Positions 1-8,399 of a DNA stretch of 59,098 nt are shown here, in pieces; positions within the stretch are counted from its first letter, which is position 1, and the number at the start of each line of letters is the position of its first letter. The stretch lies in the NCBI RefSeq assembly GCF_000499385.1, contig NW_013652017.1, positions 27,501 to 86,598 of the forward strand. The letters are read 5' to 3'. The notes under the pieces are model-generated. The model was not told where the DNA came from. It ran no database searches and saw only the letters and a list, made by a program, of their open reading frames with translations. Both the position numbers and the translations under genes were made by a program. The stretch is from Eimeria necatrix. Taxonomy: Eukaryota; Apicomplexa; Conoidasida; Eucoccidiorida; Eimeriidae.

Positions 1-126
1 GGGTTTGCGGGGCTTCGACTTCGCCTGCAGCGGCGCTGCCCAACTTTTTGCTTCTTTTTGCATTTCGCCTTTGAATTCAAATCCAGTTAATCCTTTTGAC
101 GGAAGCAGAGACGACCTCCAGTGCTG

Positions 127-182
<56 letters not shown>

Positions 183-493
183 TGCTGCTGCGGTTGTTCT
201 GGTGGTGGTAGTGGTGCTGCTGCTGCTGCGGTTGTTTTGGTGGTGGTAGTGGTGCTGCTGCTGCTGGGGTTGTTTTGCTGCTGCTACTGCTGCTGCTGCT
301 TGTGCTGCTGCTGCTGCTGCTCGTGCTGCTGCTGCTGCTTGTGCTGCTGCTGTTGCTGCTGCTTGTGCAGCTGTTGTTATTGCTGCTGCGGCTGTTTTGC
401 TGCTGCTGCTGTTTCTGGTAATCATGCTGCTGTTGGTGCTGCTGCTAGGCGAGTTGATGTTTTTGCTGATGCTGCTGATGCTGTTTGGGGCCT

Positions 494-538
<45 letters not shown>

Positions 539-726
539 GGTCTTGCTGCTGTAATTCCAACAGCAGCACTTCGCTCTTTGGCGACCCACTAAACCAATAT
601 ATCTTCATAAATGATAAACCAATAAATTAAATAATTAAATGACAAAATAAATAATTAATTAAATAATTGATTAATTAAATAATTAATTAATCGATCATTT
701 ATTTAATTAATTGTTTCTTGCTGCAG
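1..726. repeat. CTG/GCT trinucleotide tract and AT-rich spacer
   Basis: Positions about 127-550 are an imperfect CTG/GCT tract, interrupted by TTT, GTG and GGT units, that stays open in several frames on both strands (poly-Leu, Ala, Cys, Ser and Gln). Positions 600-715 are AT-rich, made of ATTAATTAA-type units. Because nearly every frame is open, ORF length carries no coding information here. The plus-strand gene fragment that follows enters in phase 1, so an upstream exon should exist in or before this tract, but I could not place it. Confidence 0.8.
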
Positions 727-956
727 TGCTTGACGCCGCGAGCGGCCTCGCGAGCGAAAGCTGGGAAGCTGCGAGCCAGCGGGCCTATTCTGTTATACGC
801 TCTTCTAGGGTTTACGAGCCAAACCCTCGTTTTTTGTTTTCGAGGGTTTTGGCTTTCAACAAGGAAATCGAGGGTTTGCTGCAGCTGCTGGAGGAGCAGC
901 AGCGTGAGTTCCAATAACTAATTAATAAATCAATTGTTTTTATTATTTATTTATTT

Positions 957-1028
<72 letters not shown>

Positions 1029-1931
1029 TATTCTATTTATTTATTTTTGTTTGTTTTGCTGCTGCAGCAAAACCCCAGCAGCGCAACGAAGGCTCCACTT
1101 TGCTTGCTTCTTCTGTTTCTTTAAAAGCTTTCAAAAGAGCAAAAGCTGCCAACCAGTTGGAGGCCCTTCTCGCAGACGCCAAGTACTGCAACTGTAGGGT
1201 TTAGGGTTTAGGGTTTAGGGTTTGGGGTTTAGGGCTGGGGGTTACGGCTTGGCGTTTAGGTTCTAGGGTTTCGGTTTTAGAGTTCAGGGTTTAGGGTTTA
1301 GCGGCTAAGGCTGGGGTGTGGGGTTAACGGTTCGGGGGCTGTAGGTTTGGTCTTGGAATTTGGGCTAAGGGTTTAGGGTTTAGGGTTTAGGGTTTAGGGT
1401 TTAGGGTTTAGGGTTTGGGAGGGGAAGATACGCCTTTTCGCTCTTACTTGTAAATTCTTTATTAATTTCCAATTTTTAATTTTAATTTATTTTTTAACTT
1501 TTAAAATTCTTTATCAATTAATTTTTAATTATTAATTTTAATTCATTCTTCTTTAAACTTTTCGTTTTTTCTTTTTTGTTTTCTCCTGCTGCTAGGTGCC
1601 GAGCCCTGACTTCGGGCTCGCCCGAAGGCTAATCGACAATGCTGCTGCTGCTGCAACAGCAGCAGCAGCAGCTGCTGCTGTTGTGGCTGCTGCAGCGGCT
1701 GCAGCTTGTGCTGCGCGTGCATATAAGATTTTAGGGTTTACAAACCCTAAACCCTCAGGGGCGACCCAGAGGTTCGCACAACCTGAACCCTTCAGTTTTT
1801 GCCTTTTGCTTCTCTGCTGCTGCTGCTGCTGCTGTTGCAGTTGGCTGCAGCAGCAGCAGCTGCTGCTGCTGCGCCCAGCACTTCTGCTGCAGGAAGCAAA
1901 CCCACGCCAATACCCGGGGGCCCCTAAGTAG
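727..1931 (+). CDS. Unrecognised gene, 3' part, four spliced exons
   Basis: Four exons join in a consistent phase: 727-903, 1068-1198, 1596-1735 and 1841-1931, ending at TAG. The first two encode non-repetitive, helix-rich sequence, including SWEAASQRAYSVIRSS, FNKEIEGLLQLLEEQQ and KAANQLEALLADAKYC. The third starts VPSPDFGLARRLIDN and runs into poly-Ala. The last is Gln/Leu-rich and ends QYPGAPK. Acceptors are TGCTGCAG, TGCTGCAG, CTGCTAG and GTTGCAG. Donors are GTGAGT and then GTTTAGG and GTTTAC, both supplied by telomere-like repeat. Intron 1 contains (TTTA)n and intron 2 contains TTTAGGG arrays. The 5' end is missing. I do not recognise the protein. The first two exons are better supported than the last two, whose composition is dominated by repeats. 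Confidence 0.45.
937..1046. repeat. (TTTA)n tetranucleotide array inside an intron
   Basis: About 25 copies of TTTA/TTAT in direct tandem, bounded by AT-rich DNA. The array lies between the GTGAGT donor at 904 and the TGCTGCAG acceptor ending at 1067 of the fragmentary plus-strand gene, so it is probably the body of an intron. Confidence 0.85.
1195..1417 (+). repeat. Interstitial telomere-like TTTAGGG array, degenerate in the middle
   Basis: Perfect TTTAGGG heptamers stand at both ends of the block (about 1198-1225 and 1375-1415). They flank a degenerate core with variants such as TTTGGGG, CTGGGGG and TTTCGGT. TTTAGGG is the telomeric repeat of coccidia. An internal position followed by tens of kilobases of genes shows this is not the chromosome end. 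It forms the 5' part of an intron in the plus-strand gene (1199-1595). Confidence 0.9.
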
Positions 1932-2455
1932 TGCCTGTGGGGGGCCACCTAGTACTCTTGTAGAGCTCCCGAATTAATGCCTTCAGGGAGGCCCCTATAG
2001 AGGCCCCCAGGGGGCCCTTAGAGATGGCCCTAGAAATACCTTTACCACTGGAGGGGCCCCTAAACGGAGTCCTACAGGGGCTCCTACAGGGGCCCCTAGA
2101 AGAGCCTTTCAGGGGCCCCTACAGGGGCTCCTACAGGGGCCCCTAGAAGAACGTCGACAGAGGCCCCTAGAGGGGCCCCTAGAGGGGCCCCTAGAGGGGC
2201 CCCTAAAAGAGCCACTAGAGGGGTCTCTAGGGAAGCCCCTAGGGAGTTCCCTTGGGGGGCCCTTAGGGGGGCCCCAAGGGGACCCCAAAGTGCCAAGGCC
2301 TGCGGGGTACCCGTAGGCCTTGATGGGGGCCCATCTCGTTGAATTTCAGGGGCCCCCAGGGGCCCCCAGGGGCCCCTGGGGTTTCAATTTGAGGGCCCCA
2401 AGGGGCCCCAAGGGGCCCCAAGGGGCCCCTAGGGGCCCTCAAATTAATACCTGTT
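1920..2455. repeat. GGGGCCCCT palindromic repeat block
   Basis: A dense run of GGGGCCCC and AGGGGCCCCTAG-type units of roughly 9-18 bp, each nearly self-complementary. It extends from the end of the plus-strand gene fragment to about 2455. No convincing gene is visible: open frames here are Gly/Pro/Ala/Leu periodicities of the repeat. Confidence 0.8.
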
Positions 2456-2527
2456 GCCTACTCTGGCGACGCAGGAAAGGCGCCCATTCGCGTTTAGTGG
2501 AGGCTGTCTTTCGTGCTGCTCCGGAGC

Positions 2528-2645
2528 TGGGATCGTGTGGGATCGTGTGGGATCGTGTGTGGGGTCGTGTGGGGTCGTATGGGATTGTATAAGATCGTAT
2601 GGGATCGTGTGGGATCGTGTGTGGGATCGTGTGGGGTCGTTTCGA
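2528..2645 (+). repeat. GATCGTGTGG decamer tandem repeat
   Basis: Around eleven imperfect copies of a 10-bp unit (GGGATCGTGT / GGGGTCGTAT). The rest of 2646-2820 is A-rich and I see no gene in it. Confidence 0.8.
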
Positions 2646-2847
2646 TTTGCGGGAGCCAGAAGGACTTCAAAAGATTAAAAAGGAAATTAAAAAAATAAAA
2701 AACCAAATAAACAAAATGGGTTTAGAAGATAATAAGGATAATAAGGGGCCCGGGGCCCCACAGCTGGGTCTCGAAGTTAATCTGCAAACTGCTGGCAATT
2801 AGAAATAAAAATAAAACGATCAGAATTCGGCAATCATTTCAATCGCT

Positions 2848-3199
2848 AGTGCTGCTGCTGCTGCTGCTGCTTCTTGCAGCTGCAGCAGCAGCAGCTGCTG
2901 CAGCAACATCCTCCCTCTCTTGGCCCTGCTCACTTTAACACCCTGCTGCCGCCGCTGCCAACGCAGCAGCAGCAGCGGCAGCAGCAGCAGCAGCAGCTGC
3001 TGCTGCTGCTGCAGCAAAAGGGGGCGGAACGCGCATGCGTGTCACGGGCCCCCTCCCTTGATCTTGCTGACGAGGGCCCCCAAAGTGAAACTCAAGACGG
3101 AGTTGCTGGCAGCAGTAAATGCGGGGTGGCGTTCATAAAGGTCTCGCGGCTTCGGCCGCAGCGAAGGGTCCGGCTCCAGCAGCAAACGAATCATGTGCT

Positions 3200-3240
<41 letters not shown>

Positions 3241-3241
3241 G
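2848..3241. repeat. CTG/CAG tracts at the 3' end of the kinase gene
   Basis: CTG/CAG tracts lie at about 2848-3015 and 3197-3239. The second immediately precedes the last kinase exon on the minus strand. Read there it is a pyrimidine-bearing (CTG)n tract ending in CAG, directly before HMIRLLLEPDP. It therefore probably serves as the 3' splice site, or else as an in-frame poly-Leu run. Confidence 0.7.
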
Positions 3242-5322
3242 GCAGGGGAGGCGATACGCAACGACAGATGCTGGGAGGGGAACTCGCGAACAAACTGGGA
3301 TAGCAGCGACACAAACACCAGCAGCGGCAGCAACAGAAGCAGCAGCAGCAGCAGCAGAACTCGCAGCGGCAACAGCAGCAGTAGTGGCAGCAGCAAGCGA
3401 AGTGTACGTACAAGGACAGCAACAGGAGTGTCATAGCTGCAGCCGCTGAATTCGAGATCTTCTATTTTAACTCCAGCGATCCTCTCTGGAAAAAAAAGAA
3501 AAAAATGCTTCCAAAGCAGTAATAACAAGGGCAGCCCCAGCTGCAGCAGCAGCAGCAGGAGCAGCAGCAGCGGCAGCAGCGGCAGCAAGAGAGGCAGCAA
3601 CTGCAGCAGCAGCAGGGACAGCAACAGCAGCAGCGGCAAGCAGACAAGGTCCCAGAGAAGCAGCAAAAGGAAAAAGAAATGAAACGAACTTCCCAATTCG
3701 TCATGCAGGAGCTCGTCCGCGCCGTACGGCTTGGTGTACATACACCAGAGCTTGAAAAAGGAAACCCCCAGGGCCCAGGAGTCTTTTGCTTCTGTCAGTT
3801 TTATACTATTGTTGGCTTTTAAAGAACATTCGAAACTCTCCGGAGGCAAATAAGAAAGAGTTCCTTCCAAACACGCCGCCTCGTGCTGCAGCGGCTGAGG
3901 TGTACGTACACCCCAGAAGCACACACACGCGACCTGCCCATCGCCAAACAGCCCAACTGCTCCATTAAGAAGTACTCAAAATAAATCTAGAAAGCACGCG
4001 CAGCTAGCCAGCTAGCTAGCTATTTGGCTAGCTAGCTAGCCACCTAAGCAGCTGTTTGAATGGCAAGGCAACCAGCAAGCTAGCCACCTAGCTAGCTAGC
4101 CATAGGCCTCACGTGGGCAGGCGAATAGTACTTTGCTCAGCTATCCAGGTAACTGCCTGCTAGCTAGCTAGCTAGCTAGCTAGCTAGCTAGCTAAATAGA
4201 TAACTATCTAGCTGCCTAACCATCCAGCTGGCTGTTTATCCACCTAGCTAGCCAACTAGCCAGCTAGCTAGCTAGCTAGCCAGCTAGCTAGCTAGCCAGA
4301 GACTCACGTGGGCAAGCGAGTAGTCTCCCAGGAAGATCCTGCCGTCAGGCTTCACGAAGAAGTTTTGGGCCTTCACGTCCGAATGCACAAGCCCCATGTC
4401 GTGCATGCGCACCACAGCTCTGCAACACATGCAGCAGCACTCCAGCTAGCTATTTGCCTAGCTAGATGACTAGCTAGCTGGCTAGCTAGCTATTTAGCTA
4501 GCTAGCTGGCTAGCTAGCTGGCTCCCTTGCTAGCTTGCCGGCTTCTTGGCTGACTAACGAAATGGCTGCACAGCTGCTTTGCTGAGCAGCCGGTTGGGCC
4601 GCTAGCTAGCTAAGTAGCTGGCTAGCTAGCTAGCTAAGGAGCTAGCTGAATGCTTTGCTGAATCCCTAGCTAAATGCCTAGCTAAATAGTTTGCCACATG
4701 TACACCTATGTGTAGCTAGCTAGCTAAATGGGCAGCCTAGGTAGCTAGCTAGCTAACTAGCTAGCTATATGGATAGCTAGCTAGCTAGGTAAACAGCTAG
4801 CTGCTTACAGAAGCATTTGCTTGGTCGCCGAGAGCTTTGCGGAGGCGGAGGCACAGGCCAGGCCCCGCAGCATCGAGAGGTCCCCTGCAGCAGCAAATGC
4901 ACTCAATGCACTAACGATTCCAGCAGCAGCAGCAGCAGCAACAAAGCAGCAGCAGCAGAATCAACAACAGCAGCAGCAGAGAAGCCCTAACGATCCCAGC
5001 AGCAGCGGCAGCAGCAGCAGCAGCAGCAGAATCAGCAACAGCAGCAGCAGCCGCAGCTGCTGTTGCTCAAGGATGAAGAGAAGCCGCCTGCAGCAGCAGC
5101 GCTACCAGGACCTTCTCAAGTTCAGCAAAGTGCGGACCAGCAGCAAATAAACAAAACCAAATAAAAAAACAAAAATAAATAAAAAACAAAATAAATAAAA
5201 TAAACAGCCAAAAGTAACCACAACAAAGGCAGAACAGAGCAGCACGAACCGCCGCTGCAGCAGCAGAAGGCATGCAGCAGCACCTGCGAATCTCTCGAAG
5301 ACGATCCACTGGGGCCAGCAGG

Positions 5323-5366
<44 letters not shown>

Positions 5367-5663
5367 TCCACCAAGTCCAGCGGCAAAGCCACGTGGGCCA
5401 TTTGAGACCACAGAGGCGCTGAGACATCTGCAGGGGCAGCTCTGGCAAGGGCCAGTTCTAAGGCGAGTCTGCGGCGGAGGCGGCGCTGCCCTCCTGCTGC
5501 TGCTGCTGCTGCTGCTGCAGCAGGAGCTCCTGCTGCAGCGCCCGGAGCAGCAGCAGCAGAAGCAGCTGCTGCACCCGCTGCGCCGCGCCGCCCACCCCGA
5601 GGACTCAGGCAAAACACCTTCACCGCCAGCTCCGCGCGGCTGCCCCGAGCCACGCGCGCCTGC

Positions 5664-5714
<51 letters not shown>

Positions 5715-6558
5715 GCAGCGGAGGAGGAGGGGCTTCAAGAGGCATTTACAAGGCAGCAAAGAGCCGCAGGTGAAAGGCTGCCATCTAGCTCGCTCGCCAG
5801 CCAGGTAGCCAGCTAGCCAGCCAGCCAGCTAGCCAGCTAACTAGCTAGCTAGCTAACTAGCTAGTTAGCTGCCTATCTTGCTATCCAGCTAGCCACCTAG
5901 CTCGCTAGCCAGCCAGCTAGCTAGCTAGCTACTGAGCCAGCCAAGTAGCTAGCCGGTCAGCCAGCTAGCTAGCTGTCTGGCTAGCTAGCTAGCTAGCTGT
6001 CTGGCTAGCTAGCTAGCTAGCTGTCTGGCTAGCTAGCTAGCTGTCTGGCTAGCTAGCTAGCTGTCTGGCTAGCTAGCTAGCTAGCTAGCTCCTTAACTCA
6101 CCAGCAAAACAATGCCCTGGCCGCCGGAGCCGAGCACTGCCTGGAGAATGAGTTTTATGCGGAGGCCTGTAGATACACTGCGCACTTCTATGGGAACCCC
6201 GAAGGGGTAGAGTTTCCTTATTGGCTCCTGCGTGCAAACCCTAAACCCTAAACCCTAAACCCTAAACCCTAAACCCTAAACTCTAAACCCTAAACCCGAA
6301 ACCCGAAACCCTAAACCCTAAACCCTGGGGGAGCGCCGCTGCTCGCATGCGCGGGGCCACTCGCGCGGCCCTCTCTGTGCTCCTCCCCGCTGCTGTGGCT
6401 GCAGCTGCTGCTGCTGCTGCTGCTGCTGCAGCTGCTGCTGCTGCAGCAAACAGCTAACAGAGTCTTCCGCATCTTCTTCTGTGTTGTAGATGTCCAAAGC
6501 CTCATCACTGCCCAAATCCATTAGCTGTTGCTGCAGACGCTGCTGCTGCCTCTGTTGC

Positions 6559-6590
<32 letters not shown>

Positions 6591-7085
6591 TGTGGATCCC
6601 TTTTGCTTCGGCGAATGCTGCAGATGCTGCTGCTGGTGCTGCTGCTGCTTTTGCTGATCGGACGGCTCCTTTTGCTGCTGCTGCTTCCCTCTTTGCTGCT
6701 GCTGCTTCTCTTTCTGCTGCTTCTGCTTTTCATCGTGCTGCTGCGGCTTCTCTTTTTGCTGCTGCAGCCGTTCTGTTTGCTGCCGCTGCTCCCCCTTTTG
6801 GCGCTGCAGCTGCTGCTTTTGCTGCTGCCGCTCTTTTCGCTGCAGCTGCTTCTGTACATGCTGCAAGTCCTTCCCTGCTGCAGCACTCTTTGTTTTGCTG
6901 CCCCCCGGTTCGTTTTTGCTGCTAGCAGCAGCAGGAAGCAGGAAAGAGCAGCAGCCGCAGCAGCCCTCCGCGGGGCCCCACAGCAGCAGCCTCACATCCT
7001 CAAGGCTCAGCTGCAGCAGCAGCAGCAGCAGCAGCAACGAGACACGCCGAGGGAAGGCAGCGAGCTTCCTAATCCGCAGCTTCAT
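3042..7085 (-). CDS. Secreted protein kinase, rhoptry-kinase (ROPK) type
   Basis: A multi-exon kinase buried in repeats. Exons resolved by phase: 7085-6324, 6227-6102, 5659-5284, 4884-4809, 4419-4308, 3933-3690, one starting at 3485, and a last exon 3197-3042. Exon 1 begins MKLRIRKLAAFPRR followed by eight leucines, a signal-peptide-like start, and then a long Gln/Lys-rich linker. Kinase landmarks in order are the glycine loop GSGGQGIVLLAR (exons 2/3), the ATP-anchoring lysine AELAVKVF, GDLSMLRGL, the catalytic loop HSDVKAQNFF, the metal site GDYSLA in place of DFG, TLSYLPPES (APE-like), DSWALGVSFFKLW, and LLLEPDPSLRPKPRDLYERHPAF (subdomain XI). Lys, catalytic Asp, Asn and metal Asp are all kept, so activity is possible. 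HRD has become HSD and DFG has become DYS, a pattern of divergent coccidian secreted kinases. The join between 3485 and 3197 is unresolved. Placement in the ROPK family rests on the signal peptide, the degenerate motifs and the organism. Confidence 0.8.
3990..4305. repeat. GCTAGC/AGCTAGCT tetranucleotide array filling a kinase intron
   Basis: Imperfect tandem CTAG/GCTA units occupy almost all of the intron between kinase exons ending at 4308 and starting at 3933. The donor GTGAGT lies just inside at 4307 and the acceptor is GGGCAG before 3933. The array is self-complementary on both strands. Confidence 0.85.
4441..4805. repeat. GCTAGC array filling a second kinase intron
   Basis: The same self-complementary CTAG-type array lies between the GTAAGC donor at 4808 and the GTTGCAG acceptor before 4419. 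It differs in detail from the neighbouring arrays, which suggests independent expansion rather than one copied block. Confidence 0.85.
5790..6096. repeat. GCTAGC array filling a third kinase intron
   Basis: GCTAGC units including a higher-order unit GCTGTCTGGCTAGCTAGCTA repeated several times at 5968-6075. It lies directly after the GTGAGT donor at 6101 of the glycine-loop exon. The far end of the same intron carries the CTG tract that leads into the CAG acceptor before 5659. Confidence 0.85.
6228..6323 (-). repeat. Telomere-like repeat forming a whole 96-bp intron
   Basis: On the minus strand the sequence reads as consecutive TTTAGGG heptamers, with two TTTCGGG variants, from the end of kinase exon 1 to the acceptor TTTGCACGCAG. 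The donor is GTTTAGG, the repeat itself. Exon 1 (254 codons) and the glycine-loop exon (42 codons) are both in phase 0 across it. Confidence 0.8.
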
Positions 7086-7960
7086 TGGCCAATTCGCTGC
7101 GGATTTCCCTTCCCACTACTGTACCTGCTGCTGCTGCTGCTGCTGCCGCTGCTGCTGCTGCTGCTGCTGCTCCGAATAAAGACGGACGAGTCGCCATGGG
7201 TGGCCGACGTGGGGCACGAGAGTGTGTTTGCCTTATAAAGGCTGCTGCAGCAGCAGCTGCTGCTGCAGCTGCTGCTGCTGCTTTCAATTTCGCTGCTGCT
7301 GCTGCTGTAGGTCTGGCTGCTACTGCAGGCAACGCCGTCAAGGCAAGGAGCCTGAAAACAGACTCCTCGAATCTCACAGCAGCAGCAGCAGCTGCTGCTG
7401 CTGCTGCTGCTGCCGCTGCTGTGCTGCTTCTAGTTACTGGCAAGCCCGCTCGTTGAGTCGCTCTTGGGCTGCTGCAGCAGCAGCTTGAAGCCCTTTAAGA
7501 TCTTATGAATTGCCTTCTATATTAACAGCAAACAGCCTCTTGTTGCTGCTGTCAGCGACTGGGGTCTCGATGGCTGCTCGGGAAGCCTCTGTGCAGACGC
7601 CACAAGTTGAGAAGACCTCAATAAAGTTTTTTGTACTTTTTCTTTTCAATTTGCTATTTATTAAGTTGTTAATGCAATTATTTACCACTTCTCTTCGGGA
7701 AATATCCCCTTTCGTTGGAGTCGTCGCTGCCGTTGCATGCGTTGCTGCGGCGCTGCAGCAATCCCTCGCTCCTCCTGCTTGCTTCCCCTGCTAGCAGCAA
7801 AAAGCGTTGTTTGCTTTAAATACAAAAAAACGTAAAGTTTTAATCAAATAAAATTAATAAATCCAAATCTGTTGGATTAAGGACCCCTAAAGCTAAAGAC
7901 TGCCGCTGTCGGCGCTCCCCAGCGCCTACAGACACCAATAGAGGCCCCTGCTTACAGGCC
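7086..7960. repeat. GCT/CTG tracts upstream of the kinase, then AT-rich DNA
   Basis: GCT/CTG tracts (7125-7175, 7235-7320, 7375-7425) alternate with short unique DNA and stay open in most frames. From 7500 to 7960 the DNA is mostly unique and AT-rich. I find no supportable gene here. The kinase promoter should lie in this stretch, but no motif stands out. Confidence 0.6.
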
Positions 7961-7964
7961 TAGG

Positions 7965-8335
7965 CGGCTGCTGTGCAGCTTCTCCGGTGCTGCTGCAGCA
8001 TCTTCGGTGCTGCTGCAGCATCTTCAGTGCTGCTGCAGCTTCCTCCTGCGCTGCTGCAGGCCCGCCTGTGCTGCTGCAACGCAGCACGCGCTGCTGCAGC
8101 ATCCTTTCGTGCTGCTGCGGCTTCCTTCGGCGCTGCTTCAGCCCCGCCTGCTCTGCTGCGGCTTCGTTTGGCGCAGCAGCAGCCTCCTTCGGCGCTGCTG
8201 CAGCTTCCTCCGGCGCTGCAGCAGCGAAGGCTGCGCCGCTGCAGCTGCAGCGCAGAAGTTGCTGCTGCAGCGCAGGAGGTGCTGCTGCAGCTCAAGCGGG
8301 GCTGTTGCAGCAAAGAAGACGCTGCACAACTGTAG
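7965..8335. repeat. Imperfect 18-24 bp GCTGCTGCAGC(A/T)TC repeat
   Basis: Units of GCTGCTGCAGC plus a variable (A/T)TC(C/T)TNCGGC tail repeat about fifteen times. All frames on both strands are open and alternate Ala, Leu/Gln, Cys/Ser and Pro/Lys. The unit length is a multiple of three, so this could be part of a low-complexity exon, but nothing flanking it supports a gene. Confidence 0.6.
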
Positions 8336-8399
8336 CTGCTGCGGGAGAGTCTGCGTTTCCAATTTAGACTTCAGTGCTTTGACTCGTAAAGGGGCCCCT

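Noticed and set aside
87..608. Long poly-Ser/Ala and poly-Cys/Leu open frames on both strands
   Set aside because: They follow from the CTG repeat being free of stops in all frames. No flanking unique sequence supports a gene.
1195..1417. Chromosome end
   Set aside because: The TTTAGGG block is degenerate, internal and flanked by coding exons, with more than 57 kb following.
5067..5759. Poly-Cys frame overlapping kinase exon 3
   Set aside because: The frame giving AELAVKVF and matching phases is the kinase; the other two frames are shadows of the CTG tract.
7965..8335. CRISPR-like or satellite array
   Set aside because: Units are imperfect trinucleotide derivatives without spacers; the genome is eukaryotic.
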